From: Methanobacteriota archaeon
GTDB taxonomy: Archaea > Thermoplasmatota > Thermoplasmata > UBA10834
Reading direction: 5' to 3'
NCBI GenBank assembly: GCA_020725925.1
Contig: DYTN01000010.1
Span: forward strand, 1 to 56,087
Length of the DNA stretch: 56,087 nt
Shown: positions 40,664 to 48,962 of the stretch, one piece after another
Layout of the letters: each line of letters begins with the position of its first letter
How positions within the stretch are numbered: the stretch's first letter is position 1
The notes under the pieces: generated by a model
What the model saw: only the letters and a program-made list of their open reading frames with translations
Database searches by the model: none
What the model was told of the DNA's origin: nothing
Made by a program: the position numbers and the translations under genes

Positions 40664-42319
40664 TCACATCATTCCTGGGGGCATCCCGCCCATACCGCCC
40701 ATGCCATCAGCGCCCCTCGGGGCCGCCTCGGCGGGGCTCATCTTCTTGGAGGCGATCACATCGTCGATCCTGAGGATCATGGATGCGACCTCGGTTGCCG
40801 ACTGAATCGCCTGGGTCTTCACCCTCAGAGGCTCGATGACTTTGGCATCGAGCATGTCCGAGACCTTGTTCTCGAGGACGTTGACGCCGAAGTTCCTCCC
40901 CGATTTCTTCGAGTTATGGGCGGTCTTCAGCTGGATTATCACATCCATCGAATCCATGCCAGCGTTCTCAGCAAGGGTCCATGGGATGACCTCGAGAGCC
41001 TCCGCGAACGCTTCGATGGCAAGCTGTTCTCGGCCGCCCACGGTCTGTCCGTAGTCTCTAAGCTTCAGCGAGAGCTCGATCTCGGGCGCGCCTCCGCCAG
41101 GAACCACAACGCCATCCTCAATGGCCACGGAGACCACCTTGAGGGCGTCATGCAGGCTCCTCTCGATCTCGTCGACCACATGTTCCGTCCCGCCCCTGAC
41201 CAGTATCGAGACCGCCTTCGGGTTCTTGCAGCCAGTGACGAAGGTCATGTCCGAGTCGGATATCTTGACCTCTTCCACCTGCTCAGCAGATCCGAGCTCC
41301 GATGAGCTCAGGTCGTCGAGGTTCGTGACTACCTTGCCGCCCGTGGCCTTGGCCAGCTTCTCCATGTCGGACCTCTTGACCCGACGGACCGCATAGATGT
41401 TCTCCTTCGCCAGGTAGTGCTGTGCCAGGTCGTCGATGCCCTTCTCGCAGATGAGCACGTTCGCCCCGGACTTCTTCACCTTCTCGACCATGCTCCTAAG
41501 CGTCTTCTCCTCCTCGTCCAGGAACTTCTGCATCTGCATGGGGTCACGGATCTGTATCTTCGCCTCGACCTCCGTCTTCTTGATCTCCAGGGCCGAGTCG
41601 ACGAGGGCTATCTTGGCGCCCTTCGTGACACTGGGCATCCTCGGATGAACGCGCTCCTTGTCCAGAACCAGTCCCTTGATCAGCTTCGTGTCCGTAACAG
41701 AGCCACCGTGCTTCTTCTCGACTTGGATGTTGTCGATGTCCGCGCGGTACTTCCCATCCAGCTTCTCCGCGATCGAGGAGACGGCATCGACTGCGATGTC
41801 CGCCAACGAGCTCATCTCGCCGCCCACGCTCTTGCCGGTCATCGCAGTTGTCGCGACGAGCTTCAGGGACTTCTTGTCCGTTGGCGAGATGTCAACGCCC
41901 ATGGCCTTCAGTATGTTGACCGCCTCATGCGACGCCAGCCTGAAGCCGTTCGAGATGACGGTCGGGTGGACGTTCTGTTCTATGAGCGATTCCGACTTCT
42001 TCAGCAGCTCCCCGGCTATGACCACTGCGGAGGTCGTGCCGTCGCCGCACTCGTTGTCCTGCGTCTTGGCGACCTCGACGACCATCTTCGCCGCGGGGTG
42101 TTCGATATCCAGTTCCTTCAATATAGTCGCACCGTCGTTGGTGATGACTACGTCGCCCATGCTGTCCACGAGCATCTTGTCCATGCCCTTCGGACCGAGC
42201 GTGCTTCTCACGGCGTCGGCGACGGCCTTCGCGGCCATGATGTTGTTGCTGTGGGCTGTCTTGCCCCTCGTCGACTCCGTGCCTTCCTTGAGAACGATTA
42301 TGGGTTGGCCTCCCAACAT
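40664..42319 (-). CDS. thsA: Thermosome subunit (group II chaperonin)
   Basis: A 551-residue archaeal chaperonin subunit that forms the double-ring ATP-driven protein folding machine. It has [14 protein letters not shown] (about residues 39-52), the nucleotide motif [22 protein letters not shown] (about 90-100), [10 protein letters not shown] (about 405-415) and the flexible Gly-Gly-Met C-terminus. ATG 42319 starts just before [13 protein letters not shown]; upstream in-frame codons would add unrelated residues that lie before the TATA box. It is convergent with nothing nearby: 230 bases separate it from the HTH/BtrH gene. Confidence 0.96.
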   Translation of the reverse strand: MLGGQPIIVLKEGTESTRGKTAHSNNIMAAKAVADAVRSTLGPKGMDKMLVDSMGDVVITNDGATILKELDIEHPAAKMVVEVAKTQDNECGDGTTSAVVIAGELLKKSESLIEQNVHPTVISNGFRLASHEAVNILKAMGVDISPTDKKSLKLVATTAMTGKSVGGEMSSLADIAVDAVSSIAEKLDGKYRADIDNIQVEKKHGGSVTDTKLIKGLVLDKERVHPRMPSVTKGAKIALVDSALEIKKTEVEAKIQIRDPMQMQKFLDEEEKTLRSMVEKVKKSGANVLICEKGIDDLAQHYLAKENIYAVRRVKRSDMEKLAKATGGKVVTNLDDLSSSELGSAEQVEEVKISDSDMTFVTGCKNPKAVSILVRGGTEHVVDEIERSLHDALKVVSVAIEDGVVVPGGGAPEIELSLKLRDYGQTVGGREQLAIEAFAEALEVIPWTLAENAGMDSMDVIIQLKTAHNSKKSGRNFGVNVLENKVSDMLDAKVIEPLRVKTQAIQSATEVASMILRIDDVIASKKMSPAEAAPRGADGMGGMGGMPPGMM

Positions 42320-42356
42320 CTCTTTTGCCTCCGGGCTTTCGAATATGCTAGAGCTT

Positions 42357-42365
42357 CTATATAAC
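42357..42365 (-). promoter_or_regulatory. TATA box of the thermosome gene
   Basis: GTTATATAG on the minus strand, about 42 bases before the ATG. It predicts a leader of about 15 bases and excludes the longer in-frame start at 42418. Confidence 0.55.
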
Positions 42366-42492
42366 CGTTGCTCCTGAGCGACCACGAACCTCCGCTTCGA
42401 CTGGAATTGTACTGGCAAGCATCATATACAGCCTCCCCGCTTCTGCGGCTGGTCTTCGTGGCCATAGGGCCAGAGAAGGGAGGAAAGCGACT

Positions 42493-43626
42493 ATGGAGCA
42501 AGACAAGGGTTCCAGTGGTGTTGAGAAGGAGGCTCCTGTGACGGCGAGGCCCCCGGCGGGCTCAAAGGGGGACTTGAAGTTGGTCGTCATAGCGATAGCA
42601 GTGATCGCTGTCCTGCTCGTCGCGGTCGTAGCCGTGAGCATGACCTCAGACGAGGATGAAGCCGGCGATCTGGACGCGACGGTGAGTCCGGAGGAAGTCG
42701 TCCTGGACGCGGGCGAGAGCACAGGGCTGCACGTGAACGCGACCTGGGACGGCGAGAGCATCGATGACTCGGAGAACGCGAGCTTCAGCTGGTACGTGGA
42801 CGACGCGTCTCTCGGAACAATCGACGATCCGGGCGCGCGGACAGTGACCTTCACGGCGAGCAGCACTGTGGGCGTTGGCCTGATAGGATGCACGGTCGAG
42901 TACAACGACAGCGGCACGCTGTATCACCTCGATGTCACCGCGGACCTCACAGTCCACCCCGAATCATTCGCCTCGGTGACCATCACGCCCGGGGAGGCGA
43001 CGCTGGTCTTTGACCGAGTGCTCTTCCTGAACGCGACTGCGCTGGACACGCTGGGGACCTCGTTGACGAACCTGACGGTCTCATGGACCGTTGAGGGGTT
43101 GCCTGCTGCGAACTACACGCTGAACACGACGACGGGCTATTCGGTGAACTTCACAGCGAATGCGACGGGGACTGCGTGGGTGAACGCGTCTGCGACCTAC
43201 AAAGGCGTCACGAAATCGGACAGCGTCGCGGTCAAGGTGATCGAGAGCGCACCGACGATGGACATCAGCAGAACCCGCCTGCCCGACGGAATTAACTGGA
43301 CATGCGATGTTGTCACCGGCGAGCTATACTGGGACGAGATCGATGTGATCCTGAGCAACGGGACAGACACGGTCACATGGTCGTTGACGATGGGAGGCCT
43401 GAATGGCGGCACTCTCAACACGACCCAGTTCGGCGTGATGACGTTTGGGACGATGCTTGTCTACCTCAACGTGACCGACATGACGGGCAACGGGTCCGTT
43501 GATGTAGGGGACTTCTTCACCTTCACTACGAGCGTGGAGAAGTTCAACCCTGGGAAGTCGTACGAGGTCACACTCGTCTACAGGCCAACGGGAGACACTA
43601 TCGTCCAGACTACATTCGTAGGTTGA
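42493..43626 (+). CDS. Membrane-anchored surface protein with Ig-like domains
   Basis: A 377-residue surface protein. A short cytoplasmic N-terminus (about 1-28) precedes one membrane helix (about 29-49). The rest is extracellular: several beta-sandwich segments rich in Thr, Val, Ser and Asn, and more than a dozen N-x-S/T sequons (NATW, NLTV, NYTL, NTTT, NFTA), so it is probably heavily N-glycosylated. A Ca2+-binding-like DMTGNGSVDVGDF loop (about 335) recalls dockerin or EF-hand-type loops. Likely a cell-surface or adhesion protein. The family is not recognised. Confidence 0.65.
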   Translation: MEQDKGSSGVEKEAPVTARPPAGSKGDLKLVVIAIAVIAVLLVAVVAVSMTSDEDEAGDLDATVSPEEVVLDAGESTGLHVNATWDGESIDDSENASFSWYVDDASLGTIDDPGARTVTFTASSTVGVGLIGCTVEYNDSGTLYHLDVTADLTVHPESFASVTITPGEATLVFDRVLFLNATALDTLGTSLTNLTVSWTVEGLPAANYTLNTTTGYSVNFTANATGTAWVNASATYKGVTKSDSVAVKVIESAPTMDISRTRLPDGINWTCDVVTGELYWDEIDVILSNGTDTVTWSLTMGGLNGGTLNTTQFGVMTFGTMLVYLNVTDMTGNGSVDVGDFFTFTTSVEKFNPGKSYEVTLVYRPTGDTIVQTTFVG

Positions 43627-43712
43627 GACGAACTGCTGGCCGCCAAACCCCTTACACCTTGTTTTCAATCCTCATCTCTTCGTCATTGAAAGCCTCGGAA
43701 ACGAATGAAGCC

Positions 43713-44195
43713 TTGCACGTCGCTACTCGCTGCACGAGCCCGGATGCCCTCGGGACCGGCCGCACGAAATGGCACATCGAGACAGTCGAGGAGGTCCTCA
43801 AGGCTCATGGAAGCGCGGCGCATGGCCTGTCGGACGAGGAGGCGGCGGACAGGTTTCGGACCTACGGCCCGAACGAGGTCCCTCGTGAGAAGCGAAGGCG
43901 CAACCTGTACTACCTGTCGAAGCATCTCAACGAGCCCGTGACATGCGTGCCCCTGGCCTCCGCTGCGATGAGCGCCTACCTCCAAGGGTGTATGGATGCT
44001 GTCGTCATATCGCGGCTGCCTAGAAGCTGCTCTCGAGCTCGATGCTGTGGGCGCCACATTCCCGCGCAAGAATCCTCTGGATGCTCTCTTTCTGAGCCAC
44101 GGTGTGACCTTGCGCCAGGCTGCCATGTGCATCCCGGAGGACGCCCCTCAGCCTCGATGCGGCAATGGGCTTGGTGTTCCACTTGTCCCAAATGA
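43713..44195 (+). pseudogene. Remnant of a cation-transporting P-type ATPase (N-terminal piece)
   Basis: About 80 codons (43770-44009) match the N-terminal domain of P-type cation ATPases: WHIETVEEVLKAHGSAAHGLS, then EEAADRFRTYGPNEVPREKRRR, then the first membrane helix ending SAYLQGCMDAVVI. The similarity stops abruptly at 44009; the frame runs on only as the antisense of the next gene. All of the catalytic parts (DKTG, TGD, GDGxND) are absent. The break lies 10 bases from the 3' end of the radical SAM gene, so a deletion joined the two. It is not expected to make a working protein. Confidence 0.7.
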
Positions 44196-44817
44196 TCCTC
44201 CGCACGCCGGCCGCGTGCGCCGAGGACACGAGGTCAGCCAGGAGGTCTTCCGAGTCGCTCACTCCGGGTATGATCGGGGCGGCCATGAGGTATGTCTGCA
44301 CGCCATGCTCGCTCAGCTCGGAGAGAGCCTTGAGCCGTCTCTCCGGCGACGGCGCACCAGGTTCGATGACGCTCGTGGTGCGATCATCGACGCAGCCGAC
44401 GCTCACCCCGACCTCGGCCTCCTTCCACCCATGAAGCACGTCGAGGTCCCTCAGGACGAGGTCGGACTTCGTGAGGATGCTCGTACTCGCACCTTCGCCC
44501 TTCAGCAGGACTAGGCATCCCCTGGTCACCTCATGCTTTCTCTCCAAAGGCTGGTACGGGTCGGTCACCGTCCCCACGCCGTACACTCCCTTCGGTCCCC
44601 GGGCGAGCTCCTTCCGGAGCGCGGACACGATGTTCGACTTCACCTCGACGACCGAGCCCCATGGCCTGCCCATCTCGAACCGGGTGACGTCCTGGGCGTA
44701 GCAGTAGGCGCACGCATGAGCGCAGCCCCTGTAGGGGTTGAGCGCGAAGTCCAGACCTGGAAGTCCCGAGCGGGAGGCCGCCGTCTTGCACTCCACGAGC
44801 CTGACCTCCAAACGCAT
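44020..44817 (-). CDS. SPL-family radical SAM protein (COG1533)
   Basis: A 265-residue radical SAM protein of the SplB-like 'DNA repair photolyase' group. The cluster motif is CAHACAYC (C-x3-C-x2-C, about residues 31-38), preceded by LNPYRGC, which is the group signature. Conserved TDPYQPLE, LTKSDLVLRD and APIIPGVSD segments follow. Spore photoproduct lyase itself repairs thymine dimers; activity of the archaeal members is not known. ATG 44817 overlaps the nreA stop codon by one base (TGATG), so it is made together with NreA, a DNA repair protein. Confidence 0.82.
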   Translation of the reverse strand: MRLEVRLVECKTAASRSGLPGLDFALNPYRGCAHACAYCYAQDVTRFEMGRPWGSVVEVKSNIVSALRKELARGPKGVYGVGTVTDPYQPLERKHEVTRGCLVLLKGEGASTSILTKSDLVLRDLDVLHGWKEAEVGVSVGCVDDRTTSVIEPGAPSPERRLKALSELSEHGVQTYLMAAPIIPGVSDSEDLLADLVSSAHAAGVRRIIWDKWNTKPIAASRLRGVLRDAHGSLAQGHTVAQKESIQRILARECGAHSIELESSF

Positions 44818-46130
44818 CAGCCCCAGAGGTCGTCTATCCGCTTCTGGTAGAGGGCGTCCTTGAGGAGGGCGCTGTTCCTTATCCACCTGGACATGGGGAT
44901 GTCCATGATTGTGGAGATGTGCGTGAGGGCCTCCTTGAGTGTCCCGAACCTCCTGGGCGGGTCCCTGAGAGCCGCCCTTACATTCTCCCGGACGTTCCAG
45001 ACCCCGACAGGCAATATGTAGCCTGGGTGGGCCTCGCGCATGATGGAGACCCCCGCCTGCCTGCGCTCTCGCTGGAGAAGTTCGTTCACCGCAAGGCGGG
45101 CGGCGTAGTAGCACCCGCCTATGCTCGCGTAGTCCGTCCGGCCGTCATAGAACTCGCAATCGGACATTATCGCTATCTTGTCGCTGTGCGGGTTCCAGGC
45201 CGTGTTGGGGTACCAGGCCTCGATCAGCTCGTACCTCCAACTGGTGGGCATCATGAGGACCGCCCACCTGTTGTCCAGGCTCTGGGTCTCGTACACCCTG
45301 TACTCGTTGATCGTGGGGAAGGTCTTGGTCGTCTCGAGCATGTGAAGCCCGAGGTTCGAATCAACGGCGGTGATGCTCCACCTGGTGGGCACGAACTTCC
45401 TTCGAGCGCCAACCCCGAACGCGCCCACGCTGAACGCCCTCTGTATCTGCGACAGCAGCAAGCCGTCCTTGTACAGCGATATCACTGCGTCCTTGGCTCT
45501 CAGGTCCGTGTCGAAGAAGGCTTTTTCCAGGCGGGCATCGAACCTGCACGTCGAGACGTCGAACCTCCTAAGCGGGGCAGACGGGCCGAATGGCTGCACG
45601 TCGTCATTCACTGAAAGCCTACCATATGGCTTGCGCTCGAATTGGGCGTCGACGTCGGGAGGCGTCCGGGCAAGGGCCAGGTCTCGGGTCCTCACGACCA
45701 GCTTGTTCGGGCTCTCGACCTCACCCACCTTGACCCAGTGCATGCCCCTCACCATCATCGACCTGAAATCGATGATGTCGTCGATGGACATGCCCGCCCA
45801 TCGTTCCGGAGTGTCGTACAGGGACGTGTCACCATGCATCGGGGGGATCATGGGGCCGATGGCCACCTTGGGATAGCCGAACCTCCCCACAAACACGCTT
45901 GGCGGCGATGAGCCGTCCAGGTTGAGGCTGTCGATGCGTTCTCTAGTCTTGGATGCCGAGTAGAACCTGGCAATGACGGAGCATCTATCCTTGCCGCAGA
46001 GCATCTTCGAGCCCTTGCAGTAGACGCACATCGAGGACTTCCTAGACAGGTCCTCGAGGGACAGGATCTCGTCGAACATGGACGAGCTGTCGACCATGGC
46101 ACTGGAGCGGCTGAAAGAAGATAGGTCCAT
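44817..46130 (-). CDS. nreA: DNA repair protein NreA
   Basis: A 437-residue NreA-family protein; in haloarchaea NreA acts in DNA repair through PCNA. An N-terminal Cys set (CVYCKGSKMLCGKDRC, about residues 35-50) fits a metal site. Conserved pieces are VFVGRFGYPKVAIGPM, ARTPPDVDAQFERKPYGRLS, FVPTRWSITAVDS, and REAHPGYILPVGVWNVREN (about 375-393). The C-terminus ends QKRIDDLWG, which matches a PCNA-interacting (PIP) box (Q-x-x-I-x-x-L/F-W/F). A TATA-like CTTATCTATT lies about 29 bases upstream, so the message may be leaderless. Confidence 0.9.
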   Translation of the reverse strand: MDLSSFSRSSAMVDSSSMFDEILSLEDLSRKSSMCVYCKGSKMLCGKDRCSVIARFYSASKTRERIDSLNLDGSSPPSVFVGRFGYPKVAIGPMIPPMHGDTSLYDTPERWAGMSIDDIIDFRSMMVRGMHWVKVGEVESPNKLVVRTRDLALARTPPDVDAQFERKPYGRLSVNDDVQPFGPSAPLRRFDVSTCRFDARLEKAFFDTDLRAKDAVISLYKDGLLLSQIQRAFSVGAFGVGARRKFVPTRWSITAVDSNLGLHMLETTKTFPTINEYRVYETQSLDNRWAVLMMPTSWRYELIEAWYPNTAWNPHSDKIAIMSDCEFYDGRTDYASIGGCYYAARLAVNELLQRERRQAGVSIMREAHPGYILPVGVWNVRENVRAALRDPPRRFGTLKEALTHISTIMDIPMSRWIRNSALLKDALYQKRIDDLWG

Positions 46131-46223
46131 CGTGGCGCACTAATCCGTCCGGGAATAGATAAGGGGTGGGACGGGATGTGTGAAAGTGCCCTGCATCGCC
46201 CCAGCGGGCTGGCTAAACCTTAA

Positions 46224-46234
46224 ACTAAATATAC
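46224..46234 (+). promoter_or_regulatory. TATA box of the HTH_10 regulator
   Basis: AACTAAATATA is an AT-rich TATA-like element about 55 bases before ATG 46285; it predicts a leader of about 30 bases. Confidence 0.4.
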
Positions 46235-46284
46235 GGTAACCTCATTCCTAACCGGCTTCTTGGGATTGGGGGTCGCACCAGCAG

Positions 46285-46629
46285 ATGATGGAAGCAGTCA
46301 TATCGCTCAAGATCCCGCAGAACTGGATGAGCGAAATACCTCAGAGACATCCTGTGACGATCAAGGTCATCGACAGGGTACCGTATTCGGAGAAGGGCGT
46401 GAAAGACCTCGTCGAGATTGCAGGTCCACAGGAAATCATGGATGAGGTGCTTTCCGACATCAAGAAGAATCCGTTGGTCGCGAAGGTGGACACGACAATC
46501 ACTGAGAGGGGCAAAGTGATCGGCGCGATCACAACTGCCCGATGCGAGATCTGCAGGATATTGACCGACTCCGACGCCTTCCTCATCTCGGCTGAGAGCA
46601 AGGGGGGCGGCAAGGTGGACTCGTGTTGA
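46285..46629 (+). CDS. HTH_10 (Bat-type) regulator, N-terminal sensing fragment
   Basis: A 114-residue protein matching the N-terminal, non-DNA-binding part of archaeal HTH_10/bacterio-opsin activator-like regulators: KIPQNWMSEIPQRHP, VIDRVPYSEKGVKDLVEI, a middle beta-alpha region, then the Cys-containing ARCEICRILTDSDAFLISA. In relatives the chain continues straight into the HTH. Here it ends at a TGA 7 bases into the next gene. Either the pair is a two-subunit regulator or a small deletion split it. Confidence 0.6.
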   Translation: MMEAVISLKIPQNWMSEIPQRHPVTIKVIDRVPYSEKGVKDLVEIAGPQEIMDEVLSDIKKNPLVAKVDTTITERGKVIGAITTARCEICRILTDSDAFLISAESKGGGKVDSC

Positions 46630-46901
46630 AGGGCATTTTCGACCACTTGAAGAACAAGAGCGTGGAGGCCGAGCTGGTCAAGCTGACCAAGATAGACGAC
46701 AAGGAGAGCCTCACGGAGAGGCAGGAGAAGATTACGCAAGTGGCGTTCGAGAGAGGGTATTTCGACTATCCGAAGCGGATTAGCCTGAGGGAGCTTGCAC
46801 GCATGTTCGACGTTTCACCGTCGACTCTCTCGGCGATACTCCGCAAGGGCCAGCGGAAGATCGTCTTGGACTACTTCAAGAAGCAGAGGCAGGCCCTCTG
46901 A
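46623..46901 (+). CDS. HTH_10 (Bat-type) regulator, DNA-binding fragment
   Basis: A 92-residue protein. It begins LKGIFDHLKNKSVEAELVKLTKI, the linker of HTH_10 regulators, then the DNA-binding signature LTERQEKITQVAFERGYFDYPKRI with SLRELARMFDVSPSTLSAIL-RKGQRKI (about residues 31-80). Start is GTG 46623, 7 bases before the stop of the upstream fragment. The usual ~10 residues between the two pieces are missing. See the split-gene findings. Confidence 0.7.
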   Translation: MLKGIFDHLKNKSVEAELVKLTKIDDKESLTERQEKITQVAFERGYFDYPKRISLRELARMFDVSPSTLSAILRKGQRKIVLDYFKKQRQAL

Positions 46902-46998
46902 AGCACCTTAGCAGAACTGCACTAACTTAATAGTCTACATTGGCCTTCACGCGTCAGCTAGCGCGGAAACAGGACCAGAAGGGAACAGGGACGTACCC

Positions 46999-47280
46999 AT
47001 GCCGACAGAACAAGAAGTGATTTCGGCGCTCAAGCAGATCGTCGACCCGCACACCGAAGTCAACGTGTACGACATGGGTCTCATCTCCGAACTGAAGGTG
47101 GGGAAGGATTCGGTCAGCCTCACTTTCAGGCCCACATCGCCGTTCTGCCCCCTCGGTGTGCAGCTGGCGCATAACATCAAGAGACGTCTGAAAGACATCA
47201 AGGGTACCTCGAAGGCAGATGTGAAGGTCATAGGGCACGTCCAGGAAGAAACGATCAACAAATCCCTTCGCGAGGCCTGA
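46999..47280 (+). CDS. MIP18/PaaD family (DUF59) iron-sulfur assembly-type protein
   Basis: A 93-residue DUF59 protein. Typical is VISALKQIVDPHTEVNVYDMGLI (about residues 7-29), with the Asp-Pro and Asp-Met-Gly-Leu signature, then SLTFRPTSPFCPLGVQLAHNIKRRL with the conserved Cys (about residue 51). Members help deliver iron-sulfur clusters or act in the phenylacetate pathway; the archaeal role is less clear. It follows a TATA-like AACTTAATAG by about 70 bases. Confidence 0.85.
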   Translation: MPTEQEVISALKQIVDPHTEVNVYDMGLISELKVGKDSVSLTFRPTSPFCPLGVQLAHNIKRRLKDIKGTSKADVKVIGHVQEETINKSLREA

Positions 47281-47313
47281 ACGAACAGGGCCACGTCGTT
47301 TTCTCGTCTCGTG

Positions 47314-48540
47314 CTACGCCCCGAACTTCCTCGCCCTGTCCGCCATCCCGAGCATGATGGGCATCAACTGCATGCCGGCGATCCTTCCCAGCGCCCCCGA
47401 TGCCGCTGATACCTCGTCGAACTCCTTGATTCCGTCAACCCTCGCTCCCCCGCCGGAGATCGCAATCGGCACCGGGTCTGCACTGTGGTCTCTCACCGCC
47501 ACGGGGGTCGAATGGTCGCAGGTCAACGCAACCACCACGTCCTCGTGAAGATCCTTGAGCATCAGCCCGAGCATCATGTCTATGTTCTCGATCACTCTCA
47601 TCTTCGTCCTGAAATCGCCGTCGTGACCCGCGACATCCCCGGCCTTGACGTTCACGAACACGAAGTCCTTCTTGTCCAGGAGTCTGAGCGCGGTGTCCGC
47701 CTTCGCCTTGTAGTCGGTATCGAGACCGCCCGTGGCACCGACGATATCCGGCACCTCCATGCCGACCATCCTGCAGATGCCCTTCACCAGCGTGACGCCC
47801 GCGACGGCGCCGCACCTGATGCCATAGCGCTCGGAGAGAGGTTCGAGGTCCCTTGTGCTGCCCGCGCCCCGTGGCAGAATCACGTTGGCTGGCCTAAGAC
47901 CCTCCTTCGACCGTTGCGCGTTGAGAGGATGGGACGCGAGAATCTCGACCGCGCGCCTGACGAATTCGTTGAGCGCTCGTGCGGTCTTTGCTGCTTCAGG
48001 CGCAAGCGGCTTCGCCTCCAGAACCTTGCCCTCGATGTGAGGATCCACGTCCGAGACTCTGTGGTCCAGGCCCTTCCCCCTGAGAACTAACACCGCCCTG
48101 TGCTCCGACCCCTCCTTGAAGAGGACCGTGACATCTCCTATCTTCATCCCCGAGACTGCCCTCGCGAGCTCGTCTGTCCCGGCCTTGATCCTTCCGGCGC
48201 GCCTGTCGACGACGTTGAATCCATCGTCGACGGTCCCGAAGTTGCATCTGAAGGCGACGTCGCCCCGCTCAAGAGGGATGCCTGCACCAGCAGCCTCTAT
48301 CGGTCCTCTGCCTGTATACACCTTGAACGGGTCGTAGCCGAAGAGCGCCAAGTGCGCCGTGTCGCTGCCGGGGATGATGCCAGGGCCGATCACGTCCATC
48401 ATGCCGCTCATGCCATGCCTTGCTAGTGCATCCATGGCGGGCTTCCTTGCGGCCTGGAGGGGCGTCTTGCTGTCGAGCTCCTTCACGGGCCTGTCGGAGA
48501 GGCCGTCGCAGACCACAAGCACGATCTTCTTGGCAGCCAT
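47314..48540 (-). CDS. apgM: 2,3-bisphosphoglycerate-independent phosphoglycerate mutase, archaeal type
   Basis: A 408-residue alkaline-phosphatase-superfamily mutase that interconverts 3- and 2-phosphoglycerate. It has IVLVVCDGLSDRP (about residues 6-18) with the metal Asp, GIIPGSDTAHLALFGYDP (about 53-70) with the Ser nucleophile, KAGDVAGHDGD (about 300-310), and the late metal motif TCDHSTPVAVRDHSADPVP (about 350-368). This is the ApgM family, distinct from bacterial GpmI. ATG 48540 is about 30 bases from a GGTTAATTA TATA box. Confidence 0.93.
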   Translation of the reverse strand: MAAKKIVLVVCDGLSDRPVKELDSKTPLQAARKPAMDALARHGMSGMMDVIGPGIIPGSDTAHLALFGYDPFKVYTGRGPIEAAGAGIPLERGDVAFRCNFGTVDDGFNVVDRRAGRIKAGTDELARAVSGMKIGDVTVLFKEGSEHRAVLVLRGKGLDHRVSDVDPHIEGKVLEAKPLAPEAAKTARALNEFVRRAVEILASHPLNAQRSKEGLRPANVILPRGAGSTRDLEPLSERYGIRCGAVAGVTLVKGICRMVGMEVPDIVGATGGLDTDYKAKADTALRLLDKKDFVFVNVKAGDVAGHDGDFRTKMRVIENIDMMLGLMLKDLHEDVVVALTCDHSTPVAVRDHSADPVPIAISGGGARVDGIKEFDEVSAASGALGRIAGMQLMPIMLGMADRARKFGA

Positions 48541-48607
48541 CACCGTCGATGTTGAATGGCCCTGGGCGTAATTAACCTGTTGTCGCCGCACAAGCGCAGG
48601 GCGAGGG

Positions 48608-48694
48608 CGCCGAGGGGGAGATTTGAACTCCCGTGGTGACAAGCACCAGTAGCTCTCGAGGCTACCGCCTTAAACCGAGCTTAGCTACCTCGGC
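48608..48694 (-). tRNA. tRNA-Ser (anticodon CGA)
   Basis: An 87-base class II tRNA read on the minus strand. The acceptor stem pairs GCCGAGG with CCTCGGC, with discriminator G. The anticodon arm is GTAGC-CTCGAGA-GCTAC with CGA at 34-36. The variable arm is TGGTG-CTTGT-CACCA and the T-arm GGGAG-TTCAAAT-CTCCC. No CCA is encoded and no intron is present. It decodes UCG serine codons. Confidence 0.96.
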
Positions 48695-48710
48695 AACTTG
48701 CTGGATGAAA

Positions 48711-48740
48711 AGCGTTAATACGAGTGTCTATATTAACGCT
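48711..48740. promoter_or_regulatory. Palindromic divergent promoter for tRNA-Ser and the ubiquitin-like gene
   Basis: AGCGTTAATA (48711-48720) and TATTAACGCT (48731-48740) are a perfect 10-bp inverted repeat with a 10-base spacer. Each arm carries a TTAATA TATA-like core in opposite orientation. The left arm lies about 22 bases from the tRNA-Ser 5' end (48694), the right arm about 18-22 bases before GTG 48753. So one symmetrical element places both start sites at the usual distance. Confidence 0.65.
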
Positions 48741-48752
48741 GTCGGTAATCAC

Positions 48753-48962
48753 GTGAAGGTAACCGTCCACGTGCTCCCCACGAAGAAGGATGTGAGGACG
48801 CTCAAGCTGAAGCCGGGCGCGACCGCCGAGGAGGCAATACGTGCATTGGGCTTGTTCCCCGACGCGTGGATAACAGTACGCGGGGACGAACCCATACCCT
48901 TCGACGAGCCCCTGAGGCACGGGGACGAGCTGAGGTTGATTGCAGTGGTGTCCGGGGGCTAG
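48753..48962 (+). CDS. Ubiquitin-like (MoaD/ThiS/SAMP-type) small modifier protein
   Basis: A 69-residue beta-grasp protein ending in Gly-Gly (VVSGG), as needed for adenylation by an E1-like enzyme and for thiocarboxylate or isopeptide formation. It begins VKVTVHVLPTKKDVRTLKLK and has the EEAIRALGLFPDAWITVRGDEPIPFDEPL core. GTG 48753 is chosen over an ATG at 48705, as only it lies downstream of the TATA arm, giving a leaderless message; the longer form would overlap the promoter. It may donate sulfur or mark proteins (SAMP role); no E1 or JAB protease is in the window. Confidence 0.8.
   Translation: MKVTVHVLPTKKDVRTLKLKPGATAEEAIRALGLFPDAWITVRGDEPIPFDEPLRHGDELRLIAVVSGG

Noticed and set aside
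38435-43700. Shared GTCATTGAAAGC near 38435 and 43682
   Set aside because: Only 12 bases match with no further context, so chance is the simpler explanation.
46615-46640. Programmed frameshift in the HTH_10 regulator
   Set aside because: No slippery heptamer or downstream structure is seen at the junction, and linker residues are missing.
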